DNA from: Galerina marginata
Lineage: Eukaryota > Basidiomycota > Agaricomycetes > Agaricales > Galerinaceae
Direction: 5' to 3'
Length of the DNA stretch: 64,000 nucleotides
Assembly (NCBI GenBank): GCA_023014335.1
Contig: JAECYW010000006.1
Location: 682,001 to 746,000, forward strand
The translations under genes were made by a program, and so were the position numbers. This document shows, piece after piece, positions 48,692-60,500 of the stretch (within the stretch, counting starts at the first letter, position 1; every line of letters begins with the position of its first letter). The notes beneath the pieces are model-generated. The model worked only from the letters and a program-made list of their open reading frames with translations. It made no database searches and was not told the DNA's origin.

Positions 48692-49191
48692 GAGAGTAGA
48701 GCGACGGAGGACTAAAATGTCGTCGTAAATACCCAAAACCTACTTATGAGCCTTCTCCTGTTACCATAGGGGTTCGTCGCCCTGGAAGATCATGATTGGA
48801 AGCGTCTCGTGGTTGCATCCAGAAAATGAGAAGCCGATGGCATTATTGAGATCTCCCCGCAGGAGTGATTCTGGTCACGTACCTTGCAGCCGTCAGAATC
48901 ACTCCTGCGGGGAAATCTCAAGTACGTCTGGGAAGAAATTCGATGCCTAAACGCCCAGTGACCATGATTCGTGAAAACAAAGTAACCACAAAGACGCCAG
49001 TCTATAGTCTTAAATTACGAGTACTTCCTTTGATCTCCGCAACTGAGGTGTTTATTGTGTGTACACGATGACCACAAAACTTGGATGCCAAAGCGAGCAT
49101 TGCCTCCGTAGATTGCGGTTACCTAGTTACTAACGATTTGTCATCTATCCTGTTTTCTACCAGCTGTCCCATACAACCTCCTCAGGCGAAA

Positions 49192-49239
49192 ATGGCATCC
49201 GAATCGATCAATGCATCTCCTGCCTCAATTTTTGCGTCG
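49192..49239 (+). pseudogene. Truncated 5' piece of the HD-domain gene
   Basis: The first 48 bases of the coding frame of the HD gene at 52335 (MASESINASPASIFAS) appear here at the end of duplication copy 1, then stop at the junction to copy 2. Upstream of it the promoter-proximal sequence is identical to that of the intact gene, so it may be transcribed. Confidence 0.9.
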
Positions 49240-52200
49240 CAGGCATTCCACTCTTGAACCGGAACTGAAGGGGTAAGAAATGAGGGACCAGAAAAGGGCC
49301 AGTTTGCGTTAAGCCCGACATTGGAGGTTCGTGTTTTCTCTTCCGTCCGAGTTTTTTTCCGTGGGTCTTTCTTGGTTGAATGTTTTCGTGTTGCACGTCT
49401 GGTGCTTTTCCTTCTTGTTTTCATCCATTTTTTAAAATAAATTTCAAATTTCGTTGGTGCGTCAGACGACTTTCTGTGGCCTCCTTCCGTTGATCTCTGC
49501 GCTGCTACTGCGCCCTGTTTCCACTCTGCCTGCTCTCATTTTAGCTGGCGCTGGCGCCGACCTTTTTTACTCACTTTTCGTCTCTCTTTCTCTGCCCTGC
49601 TGCTTTCCTTCCTTCGTTCTATTTTCTCTCATTTTCGTTGCTATGTGGTGTTTTCTGCCCCTCCTTTTCTATTTGCATCCGTCAAGCTTCATGTCCAACT
49701 CCTGGTAATGATGTTTTCTTTCCTGCTTGTTTTCGTCCTTCTTTGTCATTCACTTCTCCATTGTTGTTTCCAGTTTTATGTGGCAGTCTTGGAGTTTTTA
49801 ACGTTTTCTAACGTTGGTGGCTGCACATAGTTTGGTGTCTGAAATTTTCTCTTTTCTTGCTTTCTTTTTGTTTTATCTGTTTCCGTGTTGGACGACCTTT
49901 CCGTGTGGTCTCTTCGCGCCTATCCCTTTGGATGCAGCTGCATTTCATGTTTTTGTTTTCCTGCTCATTGATACCTTTTTTCATTATCCTTTCTGTCGCT
50001 TCCAATTCTGGTTTTCTGATCTACTAAATTTTACTTTACCGCAAACCTACCTTGGTGGGTATTACGTTACGTTTCACGGGCGAACTCGAGAACGGAGGCA
50101 AGGACACCCGCCGCTGTAGGACGCTAAACCCGCTGGACACTTCTCCAGCTGTGTGCAATTGGCTCTCCGTGTCAGTAGTCGATGGCTCGTCTTTTAACTT
50201 TGATGGCAAACGCGCAGAGTTTTACCGCCGCATGGATTTCTAGTCTCTAAATTCGTTTCCTGTACACGAACACAAAGGCGAGTAACGGATGAGAAATCTA
50301 TCTCTCTGCAAGAGATCTGTACGTTGGCGGCACTTCTATGATTTCAGACTCTTCATCTGGTTGTGGAACTCGAACACCACTGTCTTGATGTACAACTAGG
50401 CGCGGTGGTCGAGGACGGTTCGGAGGCGCTGATGCCGCATCCGTCGAAGATCCCAGGTTGCTTCTGAAAATAAAGGTCGTCCTCTCTGCCCATTTTCTTG
50501 GCCTCCTAATGCTGGACTGCTGCTCGACGGCTGTGGGGGTGTGCTGAAAGGGCTCCGCTCGCGAGTCATTTATCCTTCGACGCATTCGCCGCCGGATGAC
50601 TATTGCAATGCAAATCAAAACAGCAACCAAACTGGTGATAATTCCGGTAAGGATACCGGAATTTGAATTTAATGCTGGCTTGTGTGTCTGATTGTTTACT
50701 GACGGTGTTGGTTCCCCATGAATTCCGGATGTTGTCGAATTATTCACTGAAGGTGTTGGTTCCCCATGAATAATTCCGGATGTTGTCTGATTGTTTACTG
50801 ACGGTGTTGGTTCCCCATGAATTTCGGATGTTGTGGACAACGTCGCCCCCATCCTTAATCCAATCGTATTTGACGGGGTTGGTGTTAGTCGAATTCCAAA
50901 TGTATCGTTTTGGACGACAATCCTATTTAGTGATAGAGGAATCCCGTCGCTCGACCCTTGGAACACAACCTCAAGATGGTGATTAGCAAGGTCAAGTGTG
51001 GGGGTCTGGAAGAAGACTAGGTCCGTCGTCAGTGCACTTTGCTTATTAGTATCAATAATGAATGTTATGGGATCAAGCCCGTCAATGGAATACGTCGCAG
51101 AAGCGTTGCCGGCTGCATTGCCCTCGAGGAATCCAAACCAGGTGAGTGAATAACCTAATGATAATTAGCGGCTGAAGCTTAAAGTCTTGTACATATATTA
51201 TTGTGGGACCAACTCGGACGCACCGTTGAAATCAAACTCCAGTTTCTCCCCGGCAGTCGAGGTAACATGACCCAGTGATGTCGAAACCCAGTGTTGACTG
51301 TACTGAAGTTGAGTGTTGTTGGAATCGAAGACGAGATCTTCTGGTCCACTCTCTGGCTCGGGAGTGTACAGAATGTAATCGAAGAATATTTGTTCGCCTC
51401 CCAATGGGTTTACATCAAATTGGAGGGTATGATTTCCCTTCACCCCAGGACTCGCAGTCGTCCCACACATTTTGAAATGGTTTGCTGGCTCTTTCGGCTG
51501 AAAGTTAGGAATGGATTTCTTGTCGACCGTGCAATTCCATGAAGATGGTGAACCTGTTCGGGTGGTGCCAACCACGAAAAGAGAGCCAAGGGTACCTGAC
51601 GATTATGGGTGTCCGTGAGTACTACTACTCTTATGAAGACAGAAGGCAGATGTGATACGCACCGTTATAAGTGAAGGTAAATTTAGTCTGAGATTTTGTA
51701 CCATGCAAGGTGTTGTATAACGCCCCTCCAGTCTGCCCGAGAGTAGCACCTTCGTTGTTATACAGCCTCCAGCTAGAGTCATATTTTATGGCTGGGTTGG
51801 TGTCGTCGACAATCACGAGATTAGCCACCTCCATGAGAGTAGAGCGACGGAGGACTAAAATGTCGTCGTAAATACCCAAAACCTACTTATGAGCCTTCTC
51901 CTGTTACCATAGGGGTTCGTCGCCCTGGAAGATCATGATTGGAAGCGTCTCGTGGTTGCATCCAGAAAATGAGAAGCCGATGGCATTATTGAGATCTCCC
52001 CGCAGGAGTGATTCTGGTCACGTACCTTGCAGCCGTCAGAATCACTCCTGCGGGGAAATCTCAAGTACGTCTGGGAAGAAATTCGATGCCTAAACGCCCA
52101 GTGACCATGATTCGTGAAAACAAAGTAACCACAAAGACGCCAGTCTATAGTCTTAAATTACGAGTACTTCCTTTGATCTCCGCAACTGAGGTGTTTATTG

Positions 52201-52382
52201 TGTGTACACGATGACCACAAAACTTGGATGCCAAAGCGAGCATTGCCTCCGTAGATTGCGGTTACCTAGTTACTAACGATTTGTCATCTATCCTGTTTTC
52301 TACCAGCTGTCCCATACAACCTCCTCAGGCGAAAATGGCATCCGAATCGATCAATGCATCTCCTGCCTCAATTTTTGCGTCG
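49240..52382. repeat. Tandem duplication unit, copy 2 (3,143 bp)
   Basis: Direct copy abutting copy 1 with no spacer. It differs nowhere in the compared parts, so it is very recent or an assembly duplicate. Confidence 0.9.
50298..51834 (-). CDS. Single-pass membrane protein, three exons, 466 aa (copy 2)
   Basis: Exact duplicate of the gene at 47155-48691, shifted by 3,143 bp. It has identical predicted exons, the same IHGEPTPSVNN stalk repeats and the same transmembrane helix. Both copies are intact in frame, so both could be expressed. Confidence 0.8.
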
Positions 52383-53060
52383 CTGGCTAAGACTCTGGGT
52401 GGGATTGATTCTGATCTGACAGCGGAGAAGTGGACGAACGAGTTCGTGGCTCGTTACACTGAGCCTCAAAGACACTATCACACACTCGCTCATATCCACT
52501 CCATGCTTGACTGCTTGGACCATTATCGACAAATAGTTCAAGACGAGGCGGCGATGAAGCTGGCCATTTTCTTCCACGACTGGATATACGATCCGAAGAG
52601 CAAAGAGAACGAGATCGAAAGCATCAGGAGCTTCAGAGCCTTCGCTGGTGAGATCGAGCTCGAAGAAGACCTCGTTTCTCGTGTTTCTCAATACATTGAA
52701 CGGACAATTACGCATACTCTCCCCAGCGAAGTTCAGGAGTCTGAATCGGATTTGGATCTACGCCTTTTCCTCGATTTCGACCTGGAGGTGCTCTCTCGTG
52801 ATGAATGTGCATACGCGCGGTATGCAGAAGAAATTCGAAAAGAGTACGGTCACATGGAACTTCCAGATTATCGCACTGGAAGAGTCAGAGTTCTCAGGTC
52901 ATTTCTTGGTCGCGAGCGCTTATTTTTCTCCGATGCGTTCCATCAAACTCGCGAGCAGAAAGCGAGAGAAAACCTTGAGCGGGAGATAAGCAACTTGATA
53001 GGCAAGTACCTATTTCTGCCTTATATTTGCCAACGATTAACTCCCAGGTTACTTACCTAG
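52335..53060 (+). CDS. HD-domain metal-dependent phosphohydrolase, 241 aa
   Basis: Predicted HD-superfamily hydrolase of the COG4339 type, substrate unknown (a nucleotide or phosphate ester by family). Seen: RHYHTLAHIHSMLDCL (first metal-site His), AIFFHDWIYDPKSKENE (His-Asp pair), and ERTITHT later. The last 17 residues after REISNL look odd (GKYLFLPYICQRLTPRLLT). There is a splice-like AG|GCAAGT at 53002 and a possible acceptor near 53050 (CCCAG) or at 53181 (TTTTTCAG), so the true C-terminus may differ. Start: ATG at 52335 (MASES); the upstream in-frame extension begins with TTG. It lies 208 bp from the stop of a divergently placed GST gene (convergent 3' ends). Confidence 0.8.
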   Translation: MASESINASPASIFASLAKTLGGIDSDLTAEKWTNEFVARYTEPQRHYHTLAHIHSMLDCLDHYRQIVQDEAAMKLAIFFHDWIYDPKSKENEIESIRSFRAFAGEIELEEDLVSRVSQYIERTITHTLPSEVQESESDLDLRLFLDFDLEVLSRDECAYARYAEEIRKEYGHMELPDYRTGRVRVLRSFLGRERLFFSDAFHQTREQKARENLEREISNLIGKYLFLPYICQRLTPRLLT

Positions 53061-53268
53061 CACCATAATGTCAACCTGATGCGAAGAAAGTGTGTCATAC
53101 AATAACTAATTTATTCATTGGGTTCGTTACGTATTATGGGTGCAATCGAAAAATGAAGAACTAAGCATGTATTTTTTTCAGATCCTATGATGGAAAGAAA
53201 AGGGCTACCTCCTGGTCCAATCGTTACGGCTTTGAAAAGGACATACTTCTTCGTGCTCGGCCCGGTGG

Positions 53269-54062
53269 TTAGACAATCTTTTCGTACTTTTTCAGATTTT
53301 GGCAGAGCATGGCCCATCGTCCGCCGTGCCAAGACATAATATCCCTCCACTGCTGGCTGTTTTCTCCGAAGACAGTCCTCGGAAATTCGACGACGAAGCT
53401 GCCTACCACGAAATCAGCCCAGCAAGGTTCGCTTCCCATGAAGAATGCCTCCCCTGTCTTTGCGTACCACGAGTCAACAACGCCCAATCCCGCCTCGAAC
53501 TTCTTCCATTCTTCCACAGCTTTCTCGCCTTTTGGAAGGAGCTGGTCCAAAGGCATTCCGAAATCCACAGACTTCGTGCGGAAAACGTATTCCTCGCTGA
53601 GAGGGGACATCTTAGAAAGCATAGTTGGAGCGATAAATTGCCACAATGGGGCAAGGTTCTTCATGAATGCAGGCCCGAAAGCAGATTGGAGACCAATTGT
53701 GTTATGCGGGAAGAGAGGATGTTCCGGGTAGGTCTTTTCGAGATATTCTGCTATGGATAAGGAATCGGATATGTATGACCCGGTCTTTGGATCATAGATA
53801 GCTGGGAGGGTGTAAAAAGGAGCGCCATCAGGACGAGTAGAAGTTGCAGAAATCCCCAATTCTTTGCAGCGAGATTTGATATCCGGGAATTCAATCCATT
53901 CGGTTTTGTAAATGCGGTCTTTATAATTGAGGGAGAATCTGACGAAGAGGTTGATATTCGGTCTTGAAAATAAGGCTAACTTTGAACATACCTGGTTTTC
54001 CATGCATTAGGAGAAATAGGTGTCCTATCTTTGGTAGGAATATCGAAGAAAATAATTGTCAT
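53269..54062 (-). CDS. Glutathione transferase, etherase-like (GSTE type), two exons, 246 aa
   Basis: Exons (minus) 54062-53992 and 53938-53269 with a 53-nt intron; total 247 codons. The N-terminal thioredoxin-like half has FFDIPTKDRTPISPNAWKTR, then SLNYKDRIYKTEWIEFPDIKSRCKELG and YDPKTGSYISDSLSIAEYLEKTYPEHPLFP, with the GSH-binding SDSLSIAEYL motif. This start and the SPN.WKTR site are typical of fungal GSTE proteins related to bacterial LigE beta-etherases. It could conjugate or cleave lignin-derived or extractive aromatics. The C-terminal helical domain includes GEAFFMGSEPCWADFVVGSF. Intracellular. The predicted assignment is to family; substrates are not known from sequence. Confidence 0.9.
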
Positions 54063-54582
54063 GGCCTTCGATACGATGTTGGGTATTTCGACTTTGTGGA
54101 TGATTGAATGGATGGGTGTTATGTGCTAATCTTGAGGTCTTACATCTGTCTCACTGGCAAAATGACGCTTGTACGCACGCGCTATCCATTTGGCGGCACA
54201 ACCAGACCATGATCAAACAAGAAATATATTGCGAACGTCCTTACATAGTTTTAGTTCTACTAATAAAGACCAAGAAAAATGTCGAGAGAATGAAAAAAAA
54301 AAACACAGAAATTTTCGAAAGCAAACATGGACAGCGATGGAAGGAATATAATGACAAAGAAAAGTGACAAGAACGATGAACATAATGATAACAAAGTGGT
54401 GATGATCGGACAATTGGTGGATGGGAGGATGCTACACATGGTGGATGCAATTGGAACGGAGAGATCGACTAATGTAGGAAGATGACTATGCTAGGATGTT
54501 TTGTAAAAGGTTGTTTTATCAACGAGAGAGAGAAAATGGAAGAAATAAAAGAGTAACAATGCAGGAATACGGAGCCGACGAC
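54063..54582. other. Intergenic spacer
   Basis: Contains the promoter of the GST gene and the 3' flank of the WDDDFE gene. No coding signal. Confidence 0.6.
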
Positions 54583-57500
54583 TTACGACAGCAGCTTAAC
54601 ATCAGCACCAGCCTGAGTTTGACCAAGCAGTGTCTGGATCTCAGCAATGCATTCTCCAAGCCGGGCCAGCACCTCCTTCGCATTCTCCAAAAGGGGTTTG
54701 ATATTTTCCGGCGTCATCGCCAGCTTCGGGTCCGGCAGGGCAGGCATCGTCACAGAGGTAGCCAGCTGAGGCGGCATCGAACGGACTGAGCCCGTCTTAT
54801 TGGCTGGCATCAAGCTTTTAGGCGATCGAGTGGAATCGGGTCGCGAGGGACTAGTACCCGATCTTGAGAGTGAAAGTCGGGCTTGAGCCTTCGAGGACGA
54901 TGATCGAGGATGAGGAGCGGACGAATTAGGATCGTCAGCGTGCTCCTCGACGTTAGAGAGCCTCGTTGGACGAGAAGGCATGTGCGAGGCGGCAAGAGGC
55001 GAGCCCTGGTGTGATTGTTGTTGGAGGGGGTCGTTGGCCCACAAGGAAGAATGCGACGCGTTGAAAGAACGTTTAGGAATGACAGAATGATGCGCCGTGT
55101 GCCCAGACGCAGCAGCGGCGGAAGCTTGGGGAATAGTTCGAGGTAACGGAGGAGGAGGTTCGTACGAGTCATGCTGGAGGTACGGGCTTCTGCCTTTTCG
55201 TCCTTCACGACGACTTCCACCACGAACGGTAGCAGACCCATCAATGCCCAAGGCTCGAGCAGCGGCGTCGAGATCAGAAGCGGAATCCATCCGGTCCCAA
55301 TCTTCCTCCTCGCCAGTGCTGCTGCTATCCTCGCCCGTACCGCTGCTCGGCGCAGCATTGTCATCTGCCCCTCTGTGGCTATCGGTCGTAGCACTATTCG
55401 GAACGGAGGCGCCAGGATGTGGTCCAGGATCCTCCACAGCTACACTAGGCGGACGGTTCTTGCTGCCAATCCTGAAAATGGAGGCCAAGGACGGACGTCG
55501 TGGAGCCGGTTTCACAGCAGAGAAGGAGGAAGGGCTATACGGCGACGTCGACCTCATACCCTCCCTCTCCTGCTCCCTCGTCGACCGCATGGACTCGGGC
55601 CCAGTGCTCGTCTTCGCCCTACGCCGTCCTTGAAGCACACCTTGACTCGGAAGACGTGGATGCGGGTACCGATGCCGTTTACTCCCCACAGACGACTCCG
55701 TGCTCAGCGACGTCGTCGAGTGCATCATCATCACAGGCGGCGGGAGGCCCACGTCGCCCTCCGTTTTACTCCTCTTCAGCGCGCGGAGCATATCCCGGAT
55801 GCCCAGCATGCCCAACTTCCCACTGCGCCTCTTCTTCTCCTTATCCCGTTCCATCGACATCTTCCGCCGCAGCCCGTCCGCCCCCGCCCCCTCGCCCGCC
55901 CCAGCAGTGCCAAACCGATACCCGCTCATGCCAGCGCCGGCACTCTCCTCCGAGGGCAGCGTGATAGTGCTATTCCTCGCATCGCCCCACCTCCAGTCGC
56001 GGTTGACCGCACTGAGTGCATGGAGGGACTGTCGAGCTGGTGGCAGCGCAGGCATCGGTATTGACTCCTCGGGGATGGACAGATGCGACTCGTCCGCATC
56101 GACGAGTGACGTGGCATTGGCGTTGTTCAGCATCTCGCGGAGGAGGACGAGCTGGCGCTGGCTGAGGTCGTGCCGCCCGGTGGAGGCGCGCCAGGACGTG
56201 TTAGGCGGGTTGACAGGTGCTTTGGATGGAGCAGCTTCAGGAGAAGTCGCTGCGGGCGGGTTGGTCGAGCCACTGGTAGCAGCAGCTGGAGCAGTGGAAG
56301 AGGATGGTGGAGCAGGGGGTTTGGAATCGTCTCCGCCGAGTGTGATAGCTCTCTCTCTCGCCTTCTTCACCGCACTGGCATTGGGATCCTGGGCAAGCTG
56401 CATATGCATCATCGGAGCAGACGCACTCGTCGCAGGCGCAGACGTCACATGGGCAGGTTCAACAGCACTTGCACCACTACCACCACCTCCACCCAACTCG
56501 ATCAACAGCTCCGCACATTCCCAAGGGATCCTATACTTGGAGTTGATAGTATAAAACGCCGACGCCATATCCTTATACGCAAGCTGAGACGTGGTAACCT
56601 CTGCAACCTGTGACGGTGCAGCAGCAGCACTGGCAGAAGACGGAGGCGGTATAGACGTCGCCGACGCATTCGTGTTCGACCTTCCCCTCGTCTTGGCTTT
56701 CGTAGAAAGACCACTAAAGAAACTCGGCGACGTCGTCCTGGGGAGGGCTGCAGCCTCTTCCGCAGCAGCAGAGGCGGAGGCGAGGGCCTGCTGGGCGTGG
56801 TGCTGGGCATAGGCGTCGAGGATGGACTGTACCTCCGAAACGAGGGTGTTATACGTGCTTTGCATCTCCTTGAGTTCTAAAAAAAAAGTCATCAGCAACG
56901 AAAGAAAACATCTTAGACTAGAAAGACGACATACGCTCCACACCAGCCGCAAACTCCCTGACCATCCCCAAATCCCGCCTCAGCCCAACCTGCGCCTGGC
57001 TAATCCTCGCAGGGATCTTCAAGTCCCCCAACGAGTTCCTCCTTGGCGGCAGCCCTCCTCCATGCCCATTTCCATTCCCATTCCCGCCTCCGCCTCCGCT
57101 CCCGCTCCCAGTACCACTTCCACTCCCACCAGCACCACCCTCCGCACCACCAGCGACCACAGCATGCGCAGCAGCCACCCGCCCAAGCGACGCCGACTGC
57201 CCGCCCGGCGACTTGCCCGGCGAGTGGCCCACACCAAGCTTGTTATTGCTATTGTTATTGCCGCTCTGATTCCTGTTCGGCGTGGACGGCGGATGCGGGG
57301 ACGACGTCGGTGTGAAAAATATAGAAGATGTCGAGGCAGTGGGAGAGAGGGTGTCTGCAGGTGCAAGTGCAGGTGCAGGGAGAGACGTGGGCGGAGGAGG
57401 GCTTAGAGCCGACCTCATAGACCTCTCGAACATCTCCATATCGATGCTCTTCCTCCCATTCGACGGGCCAGCAGCTGGCGTGATCGTCTGCGGCGGCGAT

Positions 57501-60500
57501 GGCGGCTGCAGCTCGATGGGAGGCAGCAACGGTCGGGCGGGTCGCGCACGGGGTCGAGACGGCGTTTTCTGGTCTGCCTCTGGGTCCACCTCATCGTCGT
57601 CGTCGTCCACGTCTTCGCTATCGACTGCCCGGCGACGGTGCCTGTGGTAATCCGCACTGACCTGTAAAATCCGTTTGTCAAAATCCAAACTCGCACCCCC
57701 TTCCACCTCCCTCTTCCCCCTGCTCCCGCTCCCGCTCCTCCTCCTCCCGCCCATCTCCACACCAGCACCAGCACCCGCATCTCCTCCATCTCTAGAGCTG
57801 CCCCTCTCCTTCGACCCAGACCCAGAAGCCGACCGCGAAGGCCACTCCGAAGACACCGAACTAGCAGGAACGACCGAGCTCGTCCCGCTATTGCTATTCT
57901 GGCTCGAGTCTGATATGAGCCGCTTCCCCGTCCCTGTTCCACCACTCGTCATGCCCGCGCCTGGAGTAAGGGTAAGACTGGCGGAGCCCAACCCGGAGGG
58001 TACCGGCAGAGGTAATGGTAATGGCAGAGACAGAGGCAGAGGCGAGGGTAGAGGCAAAGGCAGATGATGCGCCGACGATGATCGCGACGAGGACGACGGG
58101 TTTCTCAACGAGGCAGACAACGACACCTGGCTTGCTGAGGCGGAGGCGGAGGCGGGCAGGGGGGGTACGGCATGAGCATGAGGATAAGGAGCCCGATTGG
58201 AGTTGTTCGAGTGGGAATGTAAACTCAAAATCGGCGGCGCAGCCCCGTGCCCCAACAGCGCCTGCGCGACGACAGAAGCAGAAGCAGCCGTCGACCCTCT
58301 CCTCCTCCCCGTCGGTGTCTGCGGCTGTTGCTGGTGTTGCTGCACTTGACCATGAGCCTGACCTTGGGGTTGACCTTGCCCTTGCCCTTGCCCTTGCCCT
58401 TGAGCTTGACCTTGAGCAACAACAGAAGGAGCCGTCGACCCCCTCCTCCGCCCGCTCGTCGGCGTCGCAGGCGTAGGCGTAGGCGCGGTGCCAGAACCAG
58501 GACCAGAGGCGTTCCGCCGAAACGAGAACCCCGAACCAGGAGACGGAGAGGCGGGCTCGAGCGCGCCTGTGCCCGCGCCTGTGCCCGTGCCTGTGTTTAA
58601 ACCCAACCCAGAACCCGACTTCGTGCGTTTATGCCGTCCCACACCAACACCGACGAGGCTGATACGCCGCACGGAGCCCATGAACCCGCGTGCGCCCTTG
58701 TCCTTGTCCTTGTCCTTGTCGACGGATGCGGCGGCGGCGGCGGGGGATGAGGATGAGGAAGCTTGGTTGGTGGGTATAGCGTCCACCACGACGAACGGCG
58801 ATAGCGGCGGATGGCCTTGCCTCTGTCCCTGCTCTTGGTTACTCTCCCTGTTCTCCCTGTTCTCCTTATCCCCACCCCCAGCACCCCCACCGCCCCGCAA
58901 AAGACGGGAAAACGACTTCCTCCTACTCCTCGGCTCATCCTGACCCTGCTCGTCCAGATCCAACCCACTCGCACTTCCACTCGGGCCTGCACTCCCACTC
59001 GGACCTGCACCTGCACCAGCACCGCGAACAGCACCAGCACCGCGAACAGCACTAGAAGCACCAGCACCGCGAACAGCAGCAACATGAGGAGCATCAACAG
59101 GACCCTCATCCCCATGCCCCCCAAACCCCCGCCCAAGCTTGACGAACCCCAAACTCTTCCTCTTGATCAGCTTGCTCGGCGTCTGCGTGGGGGTGTGTAT
59201 CGCCATATTGATATTCATCTGCCTCCCCCCCTCGCTCCCCCTCTCCCTTTTCCCTCCCAACTCCCCCTCTCGCTCGAGCGCGCTCACCTCCGTCCGACTG
59301 CCGTTCCCGCTCATGCTCCAGCTCGGGTCAAACACACCATTTCCATTTCCATTTCCATTTCCACCCCCCTCCCCATCCCGTCGACTCCGACTCCGACTCC
59401 CGCTCCTTCGCCCCCGCTCCCTCTCAGAGCGCGCGCTCGCAGTGGTGCGCGTGCTAAGCCCTCTCGTGAGCCCTCCTGGTCCTGCGCCAGGGCTGGTTGA
59501 GGATGGTCCTGCCACTGCTCCTGCGCCAGGGCTGGTTGAGGACGGTCCGACACCTGCGCCAGAAGACCCAGGCCGAGACCCAGTGCGAGCTCGATAGCGC
59601 GGGCTGCTCCCACTTCCCGTACCGCCGGAAGAAGCCCGAAAAAACCAGCTCGAGGAGGACGAGGAAGCTTGAGCAGGGGCAGGGGCAGCGTTGTTGTTAT
59701 TATCGTCGTTGTTTGCGCTTGGGCTAGAAGCAGAAGCAGCAGACGGCCCAGGCCCAGAAGGCAGGTACGCGTGCGAGTGCGATGAGCTCGGTATGGGCGC
59801 TGAGGAGTGTCGGTTGATATTAGCGGTTGAGCCTGAGCGGGAGGGTGGGTATGGGTATGGTCCTGGCGGGTGCTGCTGCTGCTGATACCGACCATCGGCG
59901 ACGGAGGACATGGAGGACTGTGGGCGGGGTACGCGTTGATGTGAGTTTTCGGGGTCATATGGAGCATGACGCTGGTGCTGGAGGTGTTGAGGGTCGTGTG
60001 CGGCGTATGGATACGGATGCGGGTGTGCAGCTGAAGCTGGGGTGGGGGGAAAAACGTTGTATCAGTATAAGAGCATAGACAGCGAATTGTCAAAAAGACG
60101 GAGAACGAAGGAGAAAGGAAGGGTGATAAGAAAAGAGAAAGCAGGAGAACATCAACGCTCGGGCTTGGAGATCAACGTATGAAAAACAGAAGAGTTTGCA
60201 GATTGCGCAACACGAGGCGAAGAAAAAACAAAATGCAAGTAGGCGAAAAGACGAAAACCCGCCCAAGGCACCAACACACCACTAAAACCAAAATCAAAAA
60301 TCGAAACCGAACTAAACACCAAAAGAAAACACCCAACACCCAACCCGCAACCCGCAACGCGACAAAAAAACCAGACGTTCCAAAAAAAAACCAAAAACCA
60401 AAAATACGAACCTTCAACTTCCTCAGGCGCCTTACTACTCCCCCTCCTCCTTCCCCGTCCCCACTTCTTAACGCTCCCTATGCGGCTTAACAACGTGCTC

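Larger units (their letters stand above)
46097..49239. repeat. Tandem duplication unit, copy 1 (3,143 bp)
   Basis: Every base compared is repeated at +3,143. Boundaries: the base before the unit differs (46096 A against 49239 G), and the base after copy 2's end differs (52384 T against 49241 A). One-base homology (C) sits at the junction. It carries one gene for the 466-aa membrane protein, pyrimidine-rich DNA and, at its end, the first 48 bases of the HD-domain gene. Confidence 0.9.
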
